Below are positions 1 through 11,511 of a stretch of DNA of 64,000 nt, one piece after another. The DNA lies in the NCBI RefSeq assembly GCF_030272615.1, contig NC_081413.1:142749976-142813975 (forward strand). Direction: 5' to 3'. Origin of the DNA: Cryptomeria japonica. Its lineage: Eukaryota; Streptophyta; Pinopsida; Cupressales; Cupressaceae. Each line of letters opens with the position of its first letter. Position 1 is the first letter of the stretch. The notes under the pieces are model-generated. The model made no database searches, was not told the DNA's origin, and saw only the letters and a program-made list of their open reading frames with translations. Both the position numbers and the translations under genes were made by a program.

Positions 1-1549
1 TGATAGATGCAGAGTTGCGTATGATAGGTTATGCAACATAGGATGACAAAAGATACATGATAGAATGACATATCAGTGACTTCATTTGTAAAGCATTGTT
101 TTATACGACATATAACCTTGACTCATACGATAGAAGATCAAGTAGTACGACATAATATCTAACTGGTGTAAAAATTGTTTGTTTGAGTTTTGATCACTGA
201 ATCTTGATGTTTTACTTTGGTTTTCTAGTTTTAATTGTCTGATTTTTCAATTTAGGGATGAATACATAGCAAACACATGATGTGATACATGACTCTAAAT
301 CAAGCTAAACCCTAAGGAAGTTGGCTGAGAATGAAAACCTTTGCTTACTGACTTAGGTACACACCCAATAGCTAATCAAAATATGGCCGCTAAGTCTCAT
401 GCAATGGATTCTCAATGTTGTATTATCTGACTCAAATGCTAATGGGGGAACGATATGGAAAGTGTCTTGGGAGAGTTAATATCTCTCTTGCACAAATATT
501 ATCACCCTTTCAGAGGTGAATTGGGTAGCTTCTATTTTAACCGGTACTAGTAAGGGATCCGTTCAGCACGTCGGGGTATAAACTCAATTAAGATGTCTCC
601 CGGCCTTGAAAACTTGATATACCTGAAGGTGCAGAGGAGAGCTATTCTCGAGCACTATCATTGCTTTGATTTTCATCAAAAACACATTTATTTTATAGTG
701 GGTTGGATTACTTGGCGTTAGTCATTCCCACTTAGGTCATTTCCCTCTCACCAGCCTTAAGGGCTAAGAGTTAATAACTCCTTGAGAGGGAAAGCCTACT
801 AAAGGGATGCACTAATGAAAGTAAAAGATGAGTCTAGCTATCTGATCACCTAAGAAAGGTGAGAGCATACTCGCCTATCATCAAAGACACACAAGACATG
901 ATAGTTCATTTCTTTAAGCCCAAATTGAAATGTGCCTAAAAATCTTAAAGAATACACAAAGTTTTTGTTGAATCCTTAGGCAACCTGAAAAATAGATCCA
1001 TTAGTAGTCATGATTGTGTTTTGATTTTGTCTTTGACAAGTGTATCTTTGACAAGCGTCCTGCAGAAAAGAGTGAGGCTGCAAACATCTATCATCTCTAT
1101 GGTGACAAGTGTTAAGAGGCTTCTAGAAGAGGTTAGATGAAAGGGAACACTTAGTGACAAGTGTCACAAGGTTCTAGAAGATGTTGGATGAAAGGGTACA
1201 TGGTGGTAGGTATAATGGTTTAGGTTTAGGAGTTGTAGAAGTTAGGAGAATTTGAATTTAAAAATTCAAAAAGGATAATTAATCTCAACAACTCATGATT
1301 TTGATTTGTTTTAATTAATTAATGGATTTAGAAGAAATGATTTGATGGGGGAAATTAATTAATTTGAATTAATTAATTAAAGGGGTGAAATGAAATGAAC
1401 CTATTTAATAAATCCTTAGATTTAATAATAAGTAGATGAAAGAGGAAATTTAATCAAATTGCCTAGTGAATTCAATTAAATTGGGGAGGAGGATTGATTA
1501 AATAATTTCTTATTTAATTAATTATCTTCAGACCATTTTTAGGTGTATA
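1..1549 (-). repeat. LTR-like sequence L, minus strand
   Basis: Read on the minus strand from 1549, the block starts TGTATACACCTAAAA and passes into a long AT-rich stretch with many TTAATTAA-type runs (about 1250-1520). The start resembles the one at 51255 (TGTAGACACCTAAAA) on the plus strand, which also leads into AT-rich DNA and a TATA box, so both are probably LTRs of one superfamily. It abuts the remnant of a copia LTR at 1550, as if inserted into it. The other end lies at or beyond the left edge, and no target duplication can be tested. Positions 1-1000 show no coding frame I recognise. Confidence 0.45.
1100..1195. repeat. Two-copy tandem repeat, period about 52 bp
   Basis: Copies at about 1100-1144 and 1152-1195 share GTGACAAGTGT, TTCTAGAAGA and GATGAAAGGG in the same order. 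The core TTCTAGAA is palindromic. It lies within the LTR-like block. Confidence 0.6.
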
Positions 1550-1623
1550 CACATTCAAAACTAACTTTACCGGTAGACCACTGATTCACCCCCCCCCCCT
1601 CTAAGTGTTCTTGGATTCCAACA
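1550..1623 (+). mobile_element. 3' end of a Ty1/copia LTR (remnant K)
   Basis: The stretch carries the signature seen at the ends of the copia LTRs in this window: GATTCACC, a run of C, then CTCTAAGTGTTCTTGGAT and a terminal CCAACA at 1618-1623. The reverse complement of the same ending occurs at 15262 and 42254 in element C. No primer-binding site follows 1623, so this is the outer end of a 3' LTR or of a solo LTR. The upstream part is cut off by the LTR-like block ending at 1549. Confidence 0.6.
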
Positions 1624-2250
1624 GGATGAAGGACAACAATATTAGTTTTCTCTATGTTTTGTAAACGTTCCCTCGAAAATAGGATCTCGGATCCGTATTC
1701 TTAGTATATTGGTTGGGTAGATATGGAATGAGAATTCTATAAACATATTGTAATCAATCAAGAAAATGGGGGGATTAGAAAGGCTTGTTTTAGCTTGAGG
1801 AAATATGATAGACTAGTTTCATTTCCAACAATGTAGTTTTCATAATTTCTTATAGTAAATTTGAATTCAAGCAAGTTTTTCATTTCTAGAAAGTGTCAAT
1901 TAGTTTAGCCTCTTTCCTTTCATGTAAGTGTGAGATATATTAGAAATTTCCATTCATGCAAGAGTCGTTTTTATTAGCTTTCATTTCTTGCAAGTTAGAA
2001 TAGACCGTCAAACTAGTTTTCTTCATTCTCTTTTGCATATAGCCATGTACACCACCGTAGATTGATAAATTAAATGATGAGGATTACAATGACCCCATCA
2101 TCCATCATTCGATAAAGTTCATGTTGTTAGTTTGAGAGCCCAAATCATTTATTTCACCCATATTATAACCAACTTGTGTCACTCTTAGCCAAATCCATCA
2201 ATCCTAATCATCCTCCTTATCAATCCCTTATTGTGTAGTGCAGAGAAATC
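1624..2250. other. Unassigned AT-rich stretch
   Basis: I see no long open frame, RNA gene or LTR boundary here. It separates the copia LTR end from the part of element B whose coding similarity is recognisable. Confidence 0.5.
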
Positions 2251-2439
2251 CACAAATCTACCACCCAAAAGAGAAAATAAAGTGGAGCAATAGGGTGCCT
2301 CTGATTCATCATTTGGCTCAATTAGAGGAGGAAGGAAAAGGTATAAGGTTTTTTGCATCTTTTATATGAATTGCTTGTGTTTTGAGATTATTGTATGCAA
2401 TTAACCCTTTGTCCATTTTCTTGTCTTCAAATATTATTA

Positions 2440-3884
2440 TCATCATCTAAATTAGTCTAAATATGATCTTTAACATGAAAATAATTTGAACCATTTTTTT
2501 TCTTAAGCATTTCTAGCTTAGGTGATTTGAGTTGAACTTCATCCATGGGTTAGGCGAAGGCTGGACAAATGGTATCAAGTCAACATTTGATGTCTTAAGG
2601 GAGGAAATGGTTTGGGAAGAAAGAAATGAGCCTTAGCACAATGTCTTTGCTAATGTTCTCTCACACACTGATTTATTTTAGTTTTACTCAAAACTTGCGA
2701 AGGTTGAGGATCAATTGACATAGGCTTCTTTTCATCCCTTATAGGAGGAGGAATAGAAGGAAATCCAATTGGTTGAGAGATAGATGATTATGCCAAACAC
2801 TTTCCCTTATAGTATGTAGGAGATGGGACTGAGGCATATATATAGGAGGAATATAAGGAGTGGGAAGGATACCAGGTCCATTATGAGGAGGAAATGTCCA
2901 TGGGTGTAGGGTCTATAGGTTTACTCAAGGCCATTATCATCCCATTTTTTCCATTTTTGATAAGATAAGCAAAGGATTTCATTTCGAGTCTTTAAGGGCT
3001 CAATTTTTTTAGGCTAAAAGTAATCAAGAGTGAAATTTTCACATTTTGTTGTGGGTTGGTAGAAGCTATGATTAATTGTTATAATATTGTCATTATGAAG
3101 GAATTTCAAACATTTATGAATTATAGAAGGAATAGATTTCATGGAAGAGAGCCAAGGGTGTCCCAACTTCACATGAAATTTGATGTAGGAATAATAACAA
3201 AGGCAACATCTAAGCACTTAGTACCAACCTCACCAAGGAGAGTAATAGAACCAATAGTAGGGAAAGAGAGATTATCTTACACCTTAACCATAACATCAAA
3301 TCTATCATACGTTACTTGATGCAATTATTGAGTAAAAAATGTTCTCCAGTAATCACATTCACCATAAATACTAGATCAATGAGCACCCCTTGTGAGATTT
3401 TCTCTTTGATCTTCATGGTAATATATAATGGGCCATCAAGTGTGACAATAGTTTCACTATAATCAAATATAATGCATAAATCATTTGTAGGTTTAGGTTT
3501 GTCAATTAGGTTCACAACATTATTAGATTCTAAACCAAGGTCATTAGGAGAGAACGCAAGTGGCTTTGTCTAACAACATTGGTAGAATGGAAGGCAATGA
3601 GTTGGTAAAAATTTGGAGGTTTTATTTAGGAGGAGCTAGGGATTTATTCCCTTTGTCATTCACACCAACTACATATATAGTATTGTTATCAATAAAGTAT
3701 TGAATCTTATTTCTCAACTGGTAACATTTTTTAGTATCATAAGAAAGTTGATGATGATATTGACAAAAATCTTTATGATCATGGGAAATTGGCAGTGGTT
3801 TAGAATGGTCAGTTGATTCTATGGGAGGAAGTTGCAACACATTAGAATTTATTAACCTCAACATTATACTATGCAAAGACTTAG
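2440..3884 (-). pseudogene. Gag-protease, C-terminal half (element B)
   Basis: This is the downstream half of B's polyprotein. Recognisable pieces in order are the LHSIM...LPPI segment and a finger-like C-X2-H motif with the VGVNDKGNKS segment (3876-3622), a retropepsin-like segment (about 3515-3312), the HVKLGHPWLSSM block with IHKCLKF (3217-3014), and a proline-rich tail including PPHDGPG near 2900. The family motif DPSC is further altered here, reading LIDLVFMVNVI. Several frameshifts and stops break it. Retropepsins cleave the Gag polyprotein inside particles, but this copy cannot make one. Leftward of about 2440 the similarity fades. Confidence 0.75.
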
Positions 3885-4054
3885 TGTAGTGTCATGAAAT
3901 TGCGACCCTTGCAATTGTTGATCACATTAGGGTCCGCATGCACACGATTCGAATCCCTAAGCCAGATCAAAGATCAGAGACTTGCTCGACACCTAGAAAC
4001 TGCATCTTGCTTGCCCTCTGCACTGCCTAAACTGCATCCTATTCTAGAAAAAAG

Positions 4055-4096
4055 GGTAGGATAGGGGCGTGGCACCCCTATCCCCTACCCTATTTT
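4055..4096 (+). promoter_or_regulatory. GC-rich U3 hairpin of element A
   Basis: The arm GGGTAGGATAGGGG (4055-4068) pairs with a downstream arm within 4076-4092 that contains CCCCTATCCCCTACCC, with a short bulge and a loop containing GTGGCA. It lies about 110 bp upstream of the TATA box. D, E and B have hairpins of different sequence at the same place. Its function is unknown. Confidence 0.6.
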
Positions 4097-4203
4097 GGGG
4101 AAGGACCCTTCAAATTGTGCTTTGGTGGTTGTGCATTGAGTGGGAAAATTCCCCCACTGTCAGCCTGTGACAGAAAATTAGTCAATTAACCCTAATTGAC
4201 AAG

Positions 4204-4210
4204 TATATAA
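4204..4210 (+). promoter_or_regulatory. TATA box of the A 5' LTR
   Basis: TATATAA in the context AAGTATATAAGT is also present in the A 3' LTR (10663-10669), both E LTRs (20729-20735, 27339-27345) and the D 3' LTR (39587-39593). Its position inside the LTR fits the retrotransposon promoter. Confidence 0.7.
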
Positions 4211-5047
4211 GTCGCATTTCCCCTTCCATTTTGGCATAACACAAATACATGAGATCACGCATTCAAGCATCCAAGAGAATTCAAGCATTCTTTTCCAGCA
4301 TTGAGCATTGTCAAGTCTCCTTTCAAGGCTAGGTGTTGCATTCAAGTCAACCATTCAACTATTGAAGAGGAGATTAATTTCAGCATTCAACTTCATACAA
4401 GCAATTCTATCAACATTTCTTTCACAGCCTCCCTTGAGGTGATTTACAGTTCAGTCTTTCATTTACATTTACTTGCAAGTACTTTCTTTCATCATTTGGT
4501 TAATTCCAAAACTGGGGTTTGACCTGAAGGCAAACCCGCAATCCCAACACCTTTCCCTCTCTTTTCTGTGTGTAGGTTGTAGGTGCACAACTGTACTTTT
4601 GGATTCAGACTCCATTTGTAAAGGCAAACAAACCCTTTTCATTTTGTGGATTTTTCGGAGGACTGTGTACACTCTTGCCATGATCTGTGCAACTTTTTCC
4701 CAAATTTGTAGGGCGTATTCATCTTGACATATTATTGCTCGATCCAGGTGCACAACTTCATCATGTGCTTCTATCTTGAGTTATAATCATTATCACTTTT
4801 TCACTTGGTCATAAGTACACAATTCAATCAATTCAAATCTCAATCTCAGAAGAGGGGATTCACTTACCATCACTTAGAATTCAATCTCTTTCTCTAGAGG
4901 TTGAATCTAGTGAATTTTCCTCCCTCTTCTAATGTAATGCGTGAAAAGTGTTTGAAGGGGAATACAAAGTGAAACTTTCATCTCTCCTCGGAGGGAAGAA
5001 AAGCTTTCCTCTAGATCACCATCATTCACCCCTTTTCCAACATTACA

Positions 5048-5065
5048 TTTTGGTGAACCTGACAT
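5048..5065 (+). other. Primer-binding region of element A
   Basis: TTTTGGTGAACCTGACATC follows the LTR end directly. The TGG core and position fit a tRNA primer-binding site. D (18865) and E (21603) read TTTTGGTGAACCC, so the site is conserved. I cannot name the tRNA without a search. Confidence 0.6.
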
Positions 5066-6172
5066 CTTACATGCTTTATTCTGAAAATCATTGCATATTT
5101 TTCATTTGCAAGTTTAATTTTTATGCAAACCTAGTGGTTAATTCATTCAAAACCCTAGTTTTTAAAATTGAAACTGAACTTGTGTTTTGTAAAAAGTGCT
5201 TGTTATTGTCTTAGATCTGAAAATTGTTTTGTTTGTCAAATTCAATTTCTTCATTGCCTTGTTCAATTTGCAAATCAAATTTACAAAATTAAGAGGTTAA
5301 TTGTCAAAACCCTAATTTTTAAACATCGTCTTGAAATTGTGAAAAAAATGAATTTCCATTTACTTTTCAGATTTGTGACTGTTTTCAGGCTTATCTTCTG
5401 TCCTAAAATTCAAATTTTCAATTTCCCTCTTTTTTCAAAATTCAAATTTTCAAAAATTAAGTGGTTAGGTCATAAAACCCTAATTTTCAAATTTCATTGG
5501 ATTTTGTACAAATTTCAATCAATTTCATTCAAATTTAGATTTCTAAAAGTGTCCCTCTCCTTTAGGTGTGACCCTTTGCAAATTTCCTATACAATTCCCT
5601 TTTTTCTTCAAAACCCTAATAAGGTCCTATTCTCACATTTGAACCTTAATTTCGCCTATCATAAAATTCGCCCATTTTTGGGGGTTAGCTTTAAAATCAT
5701 CATAATATTCATCCCTAAATTTTTTGATAAAAGCTGGTCTGACCATGTGCATTCCCGCCACGGTCCTCAGCTTTTTTCCCAAAATTTTGGGGGCTATTAT
5801 GACTACATTTAATAAACTAAATCCAGAAGATTGGCTGATTTTATCGATTTTTGATCCCTCTAACATCGAAAATACCTCCAAAATTCAACATTCTAATTTT
5901 TTTAAAATTAGAAGGTTAATTATAATCTGTCTTGATTTTAAAAATTCTAATTTTATCAATTTTAAAATTAAGTGGTATCCAATGCCCTAATTTTAAATTC
6001 CAATTTCCTTTCATTTATCATAAAAAATCATTTTGGAAATTGTGTCATTTTCTTCTTTCAACAAAGTTCAAATTTTTTAATTATTATTTTCCCAAATTTT
6101 GTATTATTCAATTTTTGTACACTTTGTTGCTATTATTCCAAATTCAAAATTTTTAAATTTTCCCTCTAGTGC
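5066..6172 (+). other. Repeat-rich untranslated leader of element A
   Basis: The 1.1 kb between primer site and gag is AT-rich and carries diverged direct repeats of the form AAATTAAGTGGTTA...AAAACCCTAATTTT, at about 5128, 5285, 5455, 5905 and 5965. It also holds a palindrome CCCAAAATTTTGGG (5778-5791) next to a GACC...GGTCC hairpin-like segment (about 5745-5766). The longest apparent frame (5168-5812) shows no protein family and is best read as chance openness. D and E have the same leader layout; B lacks it. Confidence 0.65.
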
Positions 6173-9100
6173 ATGAGTTTCACCACTATTAGTCCTACCT
6201 ACACTATCCCTGTTAGACGAAGCATTAGAATTAAGGATTCCCAAGGTTTACTTACCGAGGTCATGGAGAATAATTTGGGTGACTTCTTTAATGAGGATAA
6301 TGCTAATGTTTCCCATGCTAATCATGAGCCCATTTATCCCCTTGCTGAATCCCATGATGAAGAAGAAGCTTTGACTAGAGTTTTCATTGATAAGATTTCA
6401 AAATTGGACAATCAATTTGATAACTTTCAACAATGGATGGCCCAAGAATACCCTGATAATGAAGCTCTTCCATTAATTGAAGGCCTTAAACACATGATTC
6501 AAAGTGATAAGAATGGAATTGATATATTGCATGGAATTGCTCATATTGTTGATTCTAATGTCATGCCTATCATGAGTTGTGCTGAGAACTTAGGTTATTT
6601 AAAACCTTCAAATCAAATTAATTCTTCTATTCCTTTGACCACTTCAATGGCTAGTATTCCTACTTTCACTTCAAACATCACGACTACATCAACTCAAAAT
6701 GTCATGAGGGAAATCCCTCTTCTTCATTTAATCCCCCATCTTTACCTATGTCTTCAATAAGTATTCCTATTATCCCTCAACCAATCAATGCGACACAAGG
6801 GGGAAATTCATTTAACAATTTTGTTCCTCCTTTAAGTGTCCCATTTCCTATGCAATAATCACCTATGCCTACTTATCAGAATTTCCCTCCACCTTATTCT
6901 CAATCCATGCCTTCCTTGAATAACATCACACCACCTTCCCAATCAACCATTTATAACATCAATTCTTCTACTGAAGCAACCATTAACAATCTTTCTCAAA
7001 CTGTGTCTTCCTTACAACAAAAAATTGCTTCTATGAGTCAATCCAAGTTTAGTGTACCCACCTTTGATGTTGCGTTCCCACTTTCTCTTGATATTGTTAA
7101 AGTTGTGCCACCTAATAATGTTGAGCTCCCTCAATTGGAACTCTATAATGGAAAAGGTGGTCCTCTTACACATGTTAAAACATTTCAAACCTTGTGTACT
7201 AATTTTTATTATGATCAAAGATTACTTGTGAAAGTGTTTACAAGAACATTAAGAGATAAGGCTTTACAATGGTATTTCTCTTTTCCTTCTTATACCATCA
7301 CTTCTTTTCAACAGCTAGAAAATTCTTTCATCCAACAATTTCAAAATAACATTGGTCCTAAAATCACTTTGACTGATTTAATGCATTGTAAACAAGGTGT
7401 TAAAGAAAAAGTGATTGATTTCATTGGTAGATATAAGCATTTGTGTGCTCAAATTTCTTTTCATGAACTTGATAATGATATTCAACAAATTTTTGTTTCT
7501 AATTTGCAAAAAGATATCAGTTTACTTCCTTTCTACAGTTGTGTGCAACACTCCACAATTATCAACTGGTTGTGAGTCAAATGGAGCAATCTACTCCTAT
7601 GGCCTAAGTGATGAAGGGGAGAGTGTTCAACAACCATTTTTAAAGTTCAAACCAACAAAAAGCTTCATCAAGTTCAATGATACAATCAACAACAACAATG
7701 TGAATGCTACAATAGGTGTGCCTTCTATTTCTAAATTTTTCAAAAGAGAAAGACAATTTACTCCTTTCAATGAATCTTTACATAGTATTATGTCTCAGTT
7801 GTTGCAAATAAATGTTATCAAACTTCCTCCTATAAAACAAGTTGATCCTTCTAAACTTGCATCCCCTTATTTTGACAACAATTCCTCTTGTCAATTTTAT
7901 TGTCAGTCTGGTCATGATTCTGAGAAATGTTTTGCATTGAAAAGTAAGATTCAAGATTTGATTCATAATAATACTATATTTGTGGTAGGTGTGAATGATA
8001 AGGGAAATAAATCAGTAGCTCCTCCTAATCAAAATCTTAAATTTTGTACTGATCCTTTGCCTTCTCATACCTCTAACATGATTGAGACTGAGTATACTTC
8101 TTTCTCCTCTAAGGAATTCATTTCTATGGCTCCAAACTAGGTAAATATGAAAAACAAGATATGCCTAAGGATTATTGTATTACATTTGACCCTAGGGATA
8201 CCATTAGAGCACCCAATGGCCCTTTATACATAGTTGTGAAGGTTAAGGATATACCTTGTCATGACACTCTTGTTGATCCCTCTTGCGTGGTTAACATCAT
8301 CATTGAGGAGTATCTTTTCACTTTATGATTTCATAAACCAATATATGATGCCTCTAATGTAGTTGTGAAGTTATTTGATGGATTCTCTTGTCCTACCATT
8401 GGCTCTATCACCCTTCCTATTGAAGTTCATACTAAATCTATGGATGTTGACTTTGTTATCATACCCTCTTGCGAGCAATTCCTTGTGAAGTTGGGATATC
8501 CTTGGATATCTTATATGAAGGCTATTGCTTCTCCAATCCATAAGTGTTTGAAATTTCCTCACAATGGAGAAATCATAACCTTAAACCATAGCTTATTTCA
8601 TCCATCAGAAAGAAGCCCTAGTGTTCCTATTAATTTCTTTTGGCCTAAGCAGTTTCAATCTCTTCCATCAAGGAGAGATGCTCTTTTTCAATTCTATCAA
8701 AAATGAAAGAAAGATATGATCCTATCCTTAAGTCAACCTAGATCCCCAACACTTGACATTCCTATCATACTTGAAGATGAAGTTCTTCCCCTCACGGATA
8801 GAACTAATCTCCCTCTTAAGGAAGATCTTCAATCTATTCCTATGGATGTGACTATGCCTTCTCCTAAGAAGAACAACAATATTCCTCTAAGGTTAGACCT
8901 ATTCCTCCTCGTCATGATGGACCTGGTCTTCTTCCTACACCTAACATTCCTCCTTTATATGGAATAGTTCCACCTCCTTCCTCTTATAGAGAGAAGAGGC
9001 TGACTTCTCCTCTTGTTCAACCTAAAATACCTCAACCTAAACCTTCAACTATCAAGGAGTGAAACATTTCCACTTTTTCAAATGTTCCTCCTCCTTCTTA

Positions 9101-9623
9101 GCCTTCCACTAAGACTTGACGGAATCGTTGTGCGAGAGAATGTCGATGAAGACATCGTGGTCAAGCGCGTGAAGTTGTCCCTCAAAATATTCAATCTCCC
9201 AAGACTCCAAAAATTGACATGATTCCCTTTTCTCCTAAGCAAGATGTTCAACCTACATCTCCAAATCATAAGTTGCATAAAACATGTGATGGTTTTACTC
9301 CTATTCATGTTCTTTCTCCTCTTTCTCTAATTTTTGATGAAGAAATGAGTGAAAATGTTATTCATGATGGCAACACAACTCCTAATGCTTTTAATAGTGA
9401 TTATGAATATGTTGATGTGGACATGCATTTATCAACTGAATTTTCACAAACCCTAATCCTAGCTCCTAGAATCTAACAAAGTGACTTACCACATGAGCAC
9501 AATCCTTGTTTGGATCTTGTGATAGCTCCATCTGCTATGCTCAATGTCTCTCCTCTAGCATGTTGCTCACCTTCCCAAAATAGTGATCAGCAAGATCAGG
9601 AGGTGGATGTCATGTTAGATTAG
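6173..9623 (+). pseudogene. Gag-protease of element A, broken
   Basis: It begins MSFTTISPTYTIPVRRSIRIK at 6173. The retrotransposon gag domain follows (LELYNGKGGPLTHVKTF near 7130, LRDKALQWYFSFPSY near 7245, MHCKQGVKEKV near 7380, FIGRYKHLC near 7420). A CCHC-like finger (CQFYCQSGHDSEKC near 7890), a retropepsin-like region (LVDPSCVVNII near 8270; LVKLGYPWIS near 8485) and a proline-rich and arginine-rich tail ending near 9623 complete the order. Gag packages element RNA. Breaks include a frameshift near 6708, a stop near 6856, a short deletion near 7515 and stops at 8138 and in the tail. The D-P-S triad replaces D-S/T-G. Nothing resembling reverse transcriptase follows. Confidence 0.88.
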
Positions 9624-10326
9624 CAATATTTGCATTGTAGATCTTCTCTTTTTCTCTTTTCTTATTCTTTTGTGACCATTCTTCTATGTGTATCCCCATT
9701 CTTCTATTTTTCCCTCAATGTCTACTTGAGGATGATGCAAAGCATTGAGATATTTTTTTGGTCTCTTTCACATTGACTTGAAAGACATCCTCTCTTCCCT
9801 TTCTTCCAAGGTAGTGTCCTTTCTTTGGGGAATGACAATTATTATATGCATATATATATATATATATATGATATACATGAGTTATCATACAACATACTAA
9901 CCCCGAGGAAAGAGAAACTACCTCATGCTTCATCTTTTGTGTTTATTATCCTTGGGTTTATTTCTCACTTGGGGGAAAAATCATTGCAATGACATGCTCC
10001 CTCTCTCTCTCTTGGGTGTATCCTACCTTAAATAAATCACTCCCGATAAGGTGCATGCAATCGCTTTAACATGGGGGCATACGCTCCACTCCTTGGCTTT
10101 TCTTCATAATTTTGGTATCTTTTTCATGACTCATAGTGAGGGGAACCTTGCTACTTGTAGTCACAGTTTTTCCTTCTTGATATTCCCTTTTACTTTATCA
10201 ATCGATGTCATAAAATCCTAAGTCCACTAGGGGCTTGGTGCATCTTGCCTCCTTGACGTGGTATAAGTCTTTCAATCTTGTTTCCTTATACTTTATCGAC
10301 AGTATTGGTGTACGCTTATACTCCTG
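9624..10326 (+). other. 3' untranslated region of element A
   Basis: There is no coding frame. An (AT)n microsatellite lies at about 9847-9870. The last part (about 10120-10326) contains CATGACTCATAGTGAGGGG, TCCACTAGGGGCTTGGTG and GCCTCCTTGACGTGGT. These also precede the polypurine tract in E (about 26745-26938) and D (about 39018-39218), so it is a conserved non-coding segment of the family. Confidence 0.65.
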
Positions 10327-10343
10327 CTAAAGTGGGGGCTAAA
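10327..10343 (+). other. Polypurine tract of element A
   Basis: CTAAAGTGGGGGCTAAA lies directly upstream of the 3' LTR start TGTAGTG. The same tract precedes the 3' LTRs of E and D and, with one change, J (59563). It should prime plus-strand DNA synthesis. Confidence 0.8.
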
Positions 10344-11511
10344 TGTAGTGTCATGAAATTGTGACCCTTGCAATTTTTGACCACATTAGGGTCCTCATGC
10401 ATGTGATTTGAATCCCTAAGCTAGATCAAAGATTGAAGACTTGCTCGACACCTAGAAATTGCATCTTGCTTGCCCTCTACACTACCTAAACTACATCCTA
10501 TCCTAGAAAAAAGGGCAGGATAGGGGCATGGCACCCCTATCCCCTACCCTATTTTGGGGTAGGACCCTTCAAATTGTGCTTTGGTGGTTGTGCATTGAGT
10601 GGGAAAACTCCCCCACTATCGGTCTATGACAGAAAATCAGTCAATTAACCCTAATTGATAAGTATATAAGTCACATTTCCCCTTCCATTTTGGCATAGCA
10701 CAAATACATGAGATCATGCATTCAAGCATCCAATAGCATTCAAACATTCTTTTACAGCATTAAGCATTCTCATGTCTCCTTTCAAGGCTAGGTGTTGCAT
10801 TCAAGTCAAGGATTCAACCATTGAAGGGGAGATTCATTCAAACATTCAACTTCATACAAGCAATTCTATCAACATTTCTATTACAACCTCCCTTGAGGTG
10901 ATTTATAGTTTAGTCTTTCATTTACATTTACTTGCAAGTACTTTCTTTCATCATTTGGTTAATTCTAAAACTAGGGTATGACCTAAAGGCAAACCCCCAA
11001 TCCCAACACCTTTCCCTCTCTTTTTTGTGTGTAGGTTGTAGGTGCACAACTATACTTTTGGATTGAAACTCCATTTGCAGAGGCAGAAAAACCCTTTTCA
11101 TTTCATGGATTTTTCGGAGGACTATGTACACTCCCACCACAATCTGGACAATGTTTTCCCAAATTCACATGATAGCTTTGTCCCGACATATTATTGTTGG
11201 ATCCAGCTGCACAGCCTCATCCTAGGCTTCTATCTTGACTTATAATCAGATCTTTGTCTCTTTTTCACTTGGTCATAAGTACACAATTCAATCAATTCAA
11301 ATTTCAATCTCAGAAGAGGGGATTCACTTACCATCACTCAGAATTGAATCTCTTTCTCTAGAGGTTGAATCTAGTGCATTTTCCTCCCTCTTCTAATTTA
11401 ATGTGTGAAAATTGTTTGAAGGGGAATCCAAAGTGAAACTTTCATCTCTTCTCAGAGGGAAGAAAATCTTTCCTCTAGATCACCATAATTCACCCCTTTT
11501 TCAACATTAAA
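10344..11511 (+). repeat. 3' LTR of element A
   Basis: This 1168-bp copy of the 5' LTR has many point differences. Its last bases read CATTAAA instead of CATTACA, then comes the duplication CTTAG. The TATA box is at 10663-10669. The small open frames inside match LTR sequence and are not genes. Confidence 0.9.

Larger units (their letters stand above)
3885..5047 (+). repeat. 5' LTR of element A
   Basis: This 1163-bp LTR starts TGTAGTGTC and ends CAACATTACA. It is directly followed by TTTTGGTGAACCTGAC, the expected primer-binding position. It contains a GC-rich U3 hairpin (4055-4096), a TATA box (4204-4210) and, downstream, a CATTCAAGC-type slippage repeat (about 4258-4300). The second LTR copy lies at 10344-11511. 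Confidence 0.9.
3885..11511 (+). mobile_element. Complete gag-only LTR element A
   Basis: A is a 7.6-kb element with 5' LTR 3885-5047 and 3' LTR 10344-11511. Both begin TGTAGTGTCATGAAATTG; the 5' LTR ends CATTACA and the 3' LTR CATTAAA. Perfect 5-bp duplications CTTAG flank it (3880-3884 and 11512-11516). The interior (5048-10343, 5.3 kb) has a primer-binding region, a repeat-rich leader, a broken gag-protease frame, a conserved 3' non-coding block and a polypurine tract. No integrase, reverse transcriptase or RNase H similarity is visible, and the same gap occurs in D and E. The gag and LTR style suggest a non-autonomous Ty3/gypsy derivative. It sits inside the gag of B. Confidence 0.9.

Noticed and set aside
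5168-5812. Open frame of 214 codons in the A leader
   Set aside because: It lies in AT-rich leader repeats, starts with no context, has no family motif, and is not kept open in D or E.
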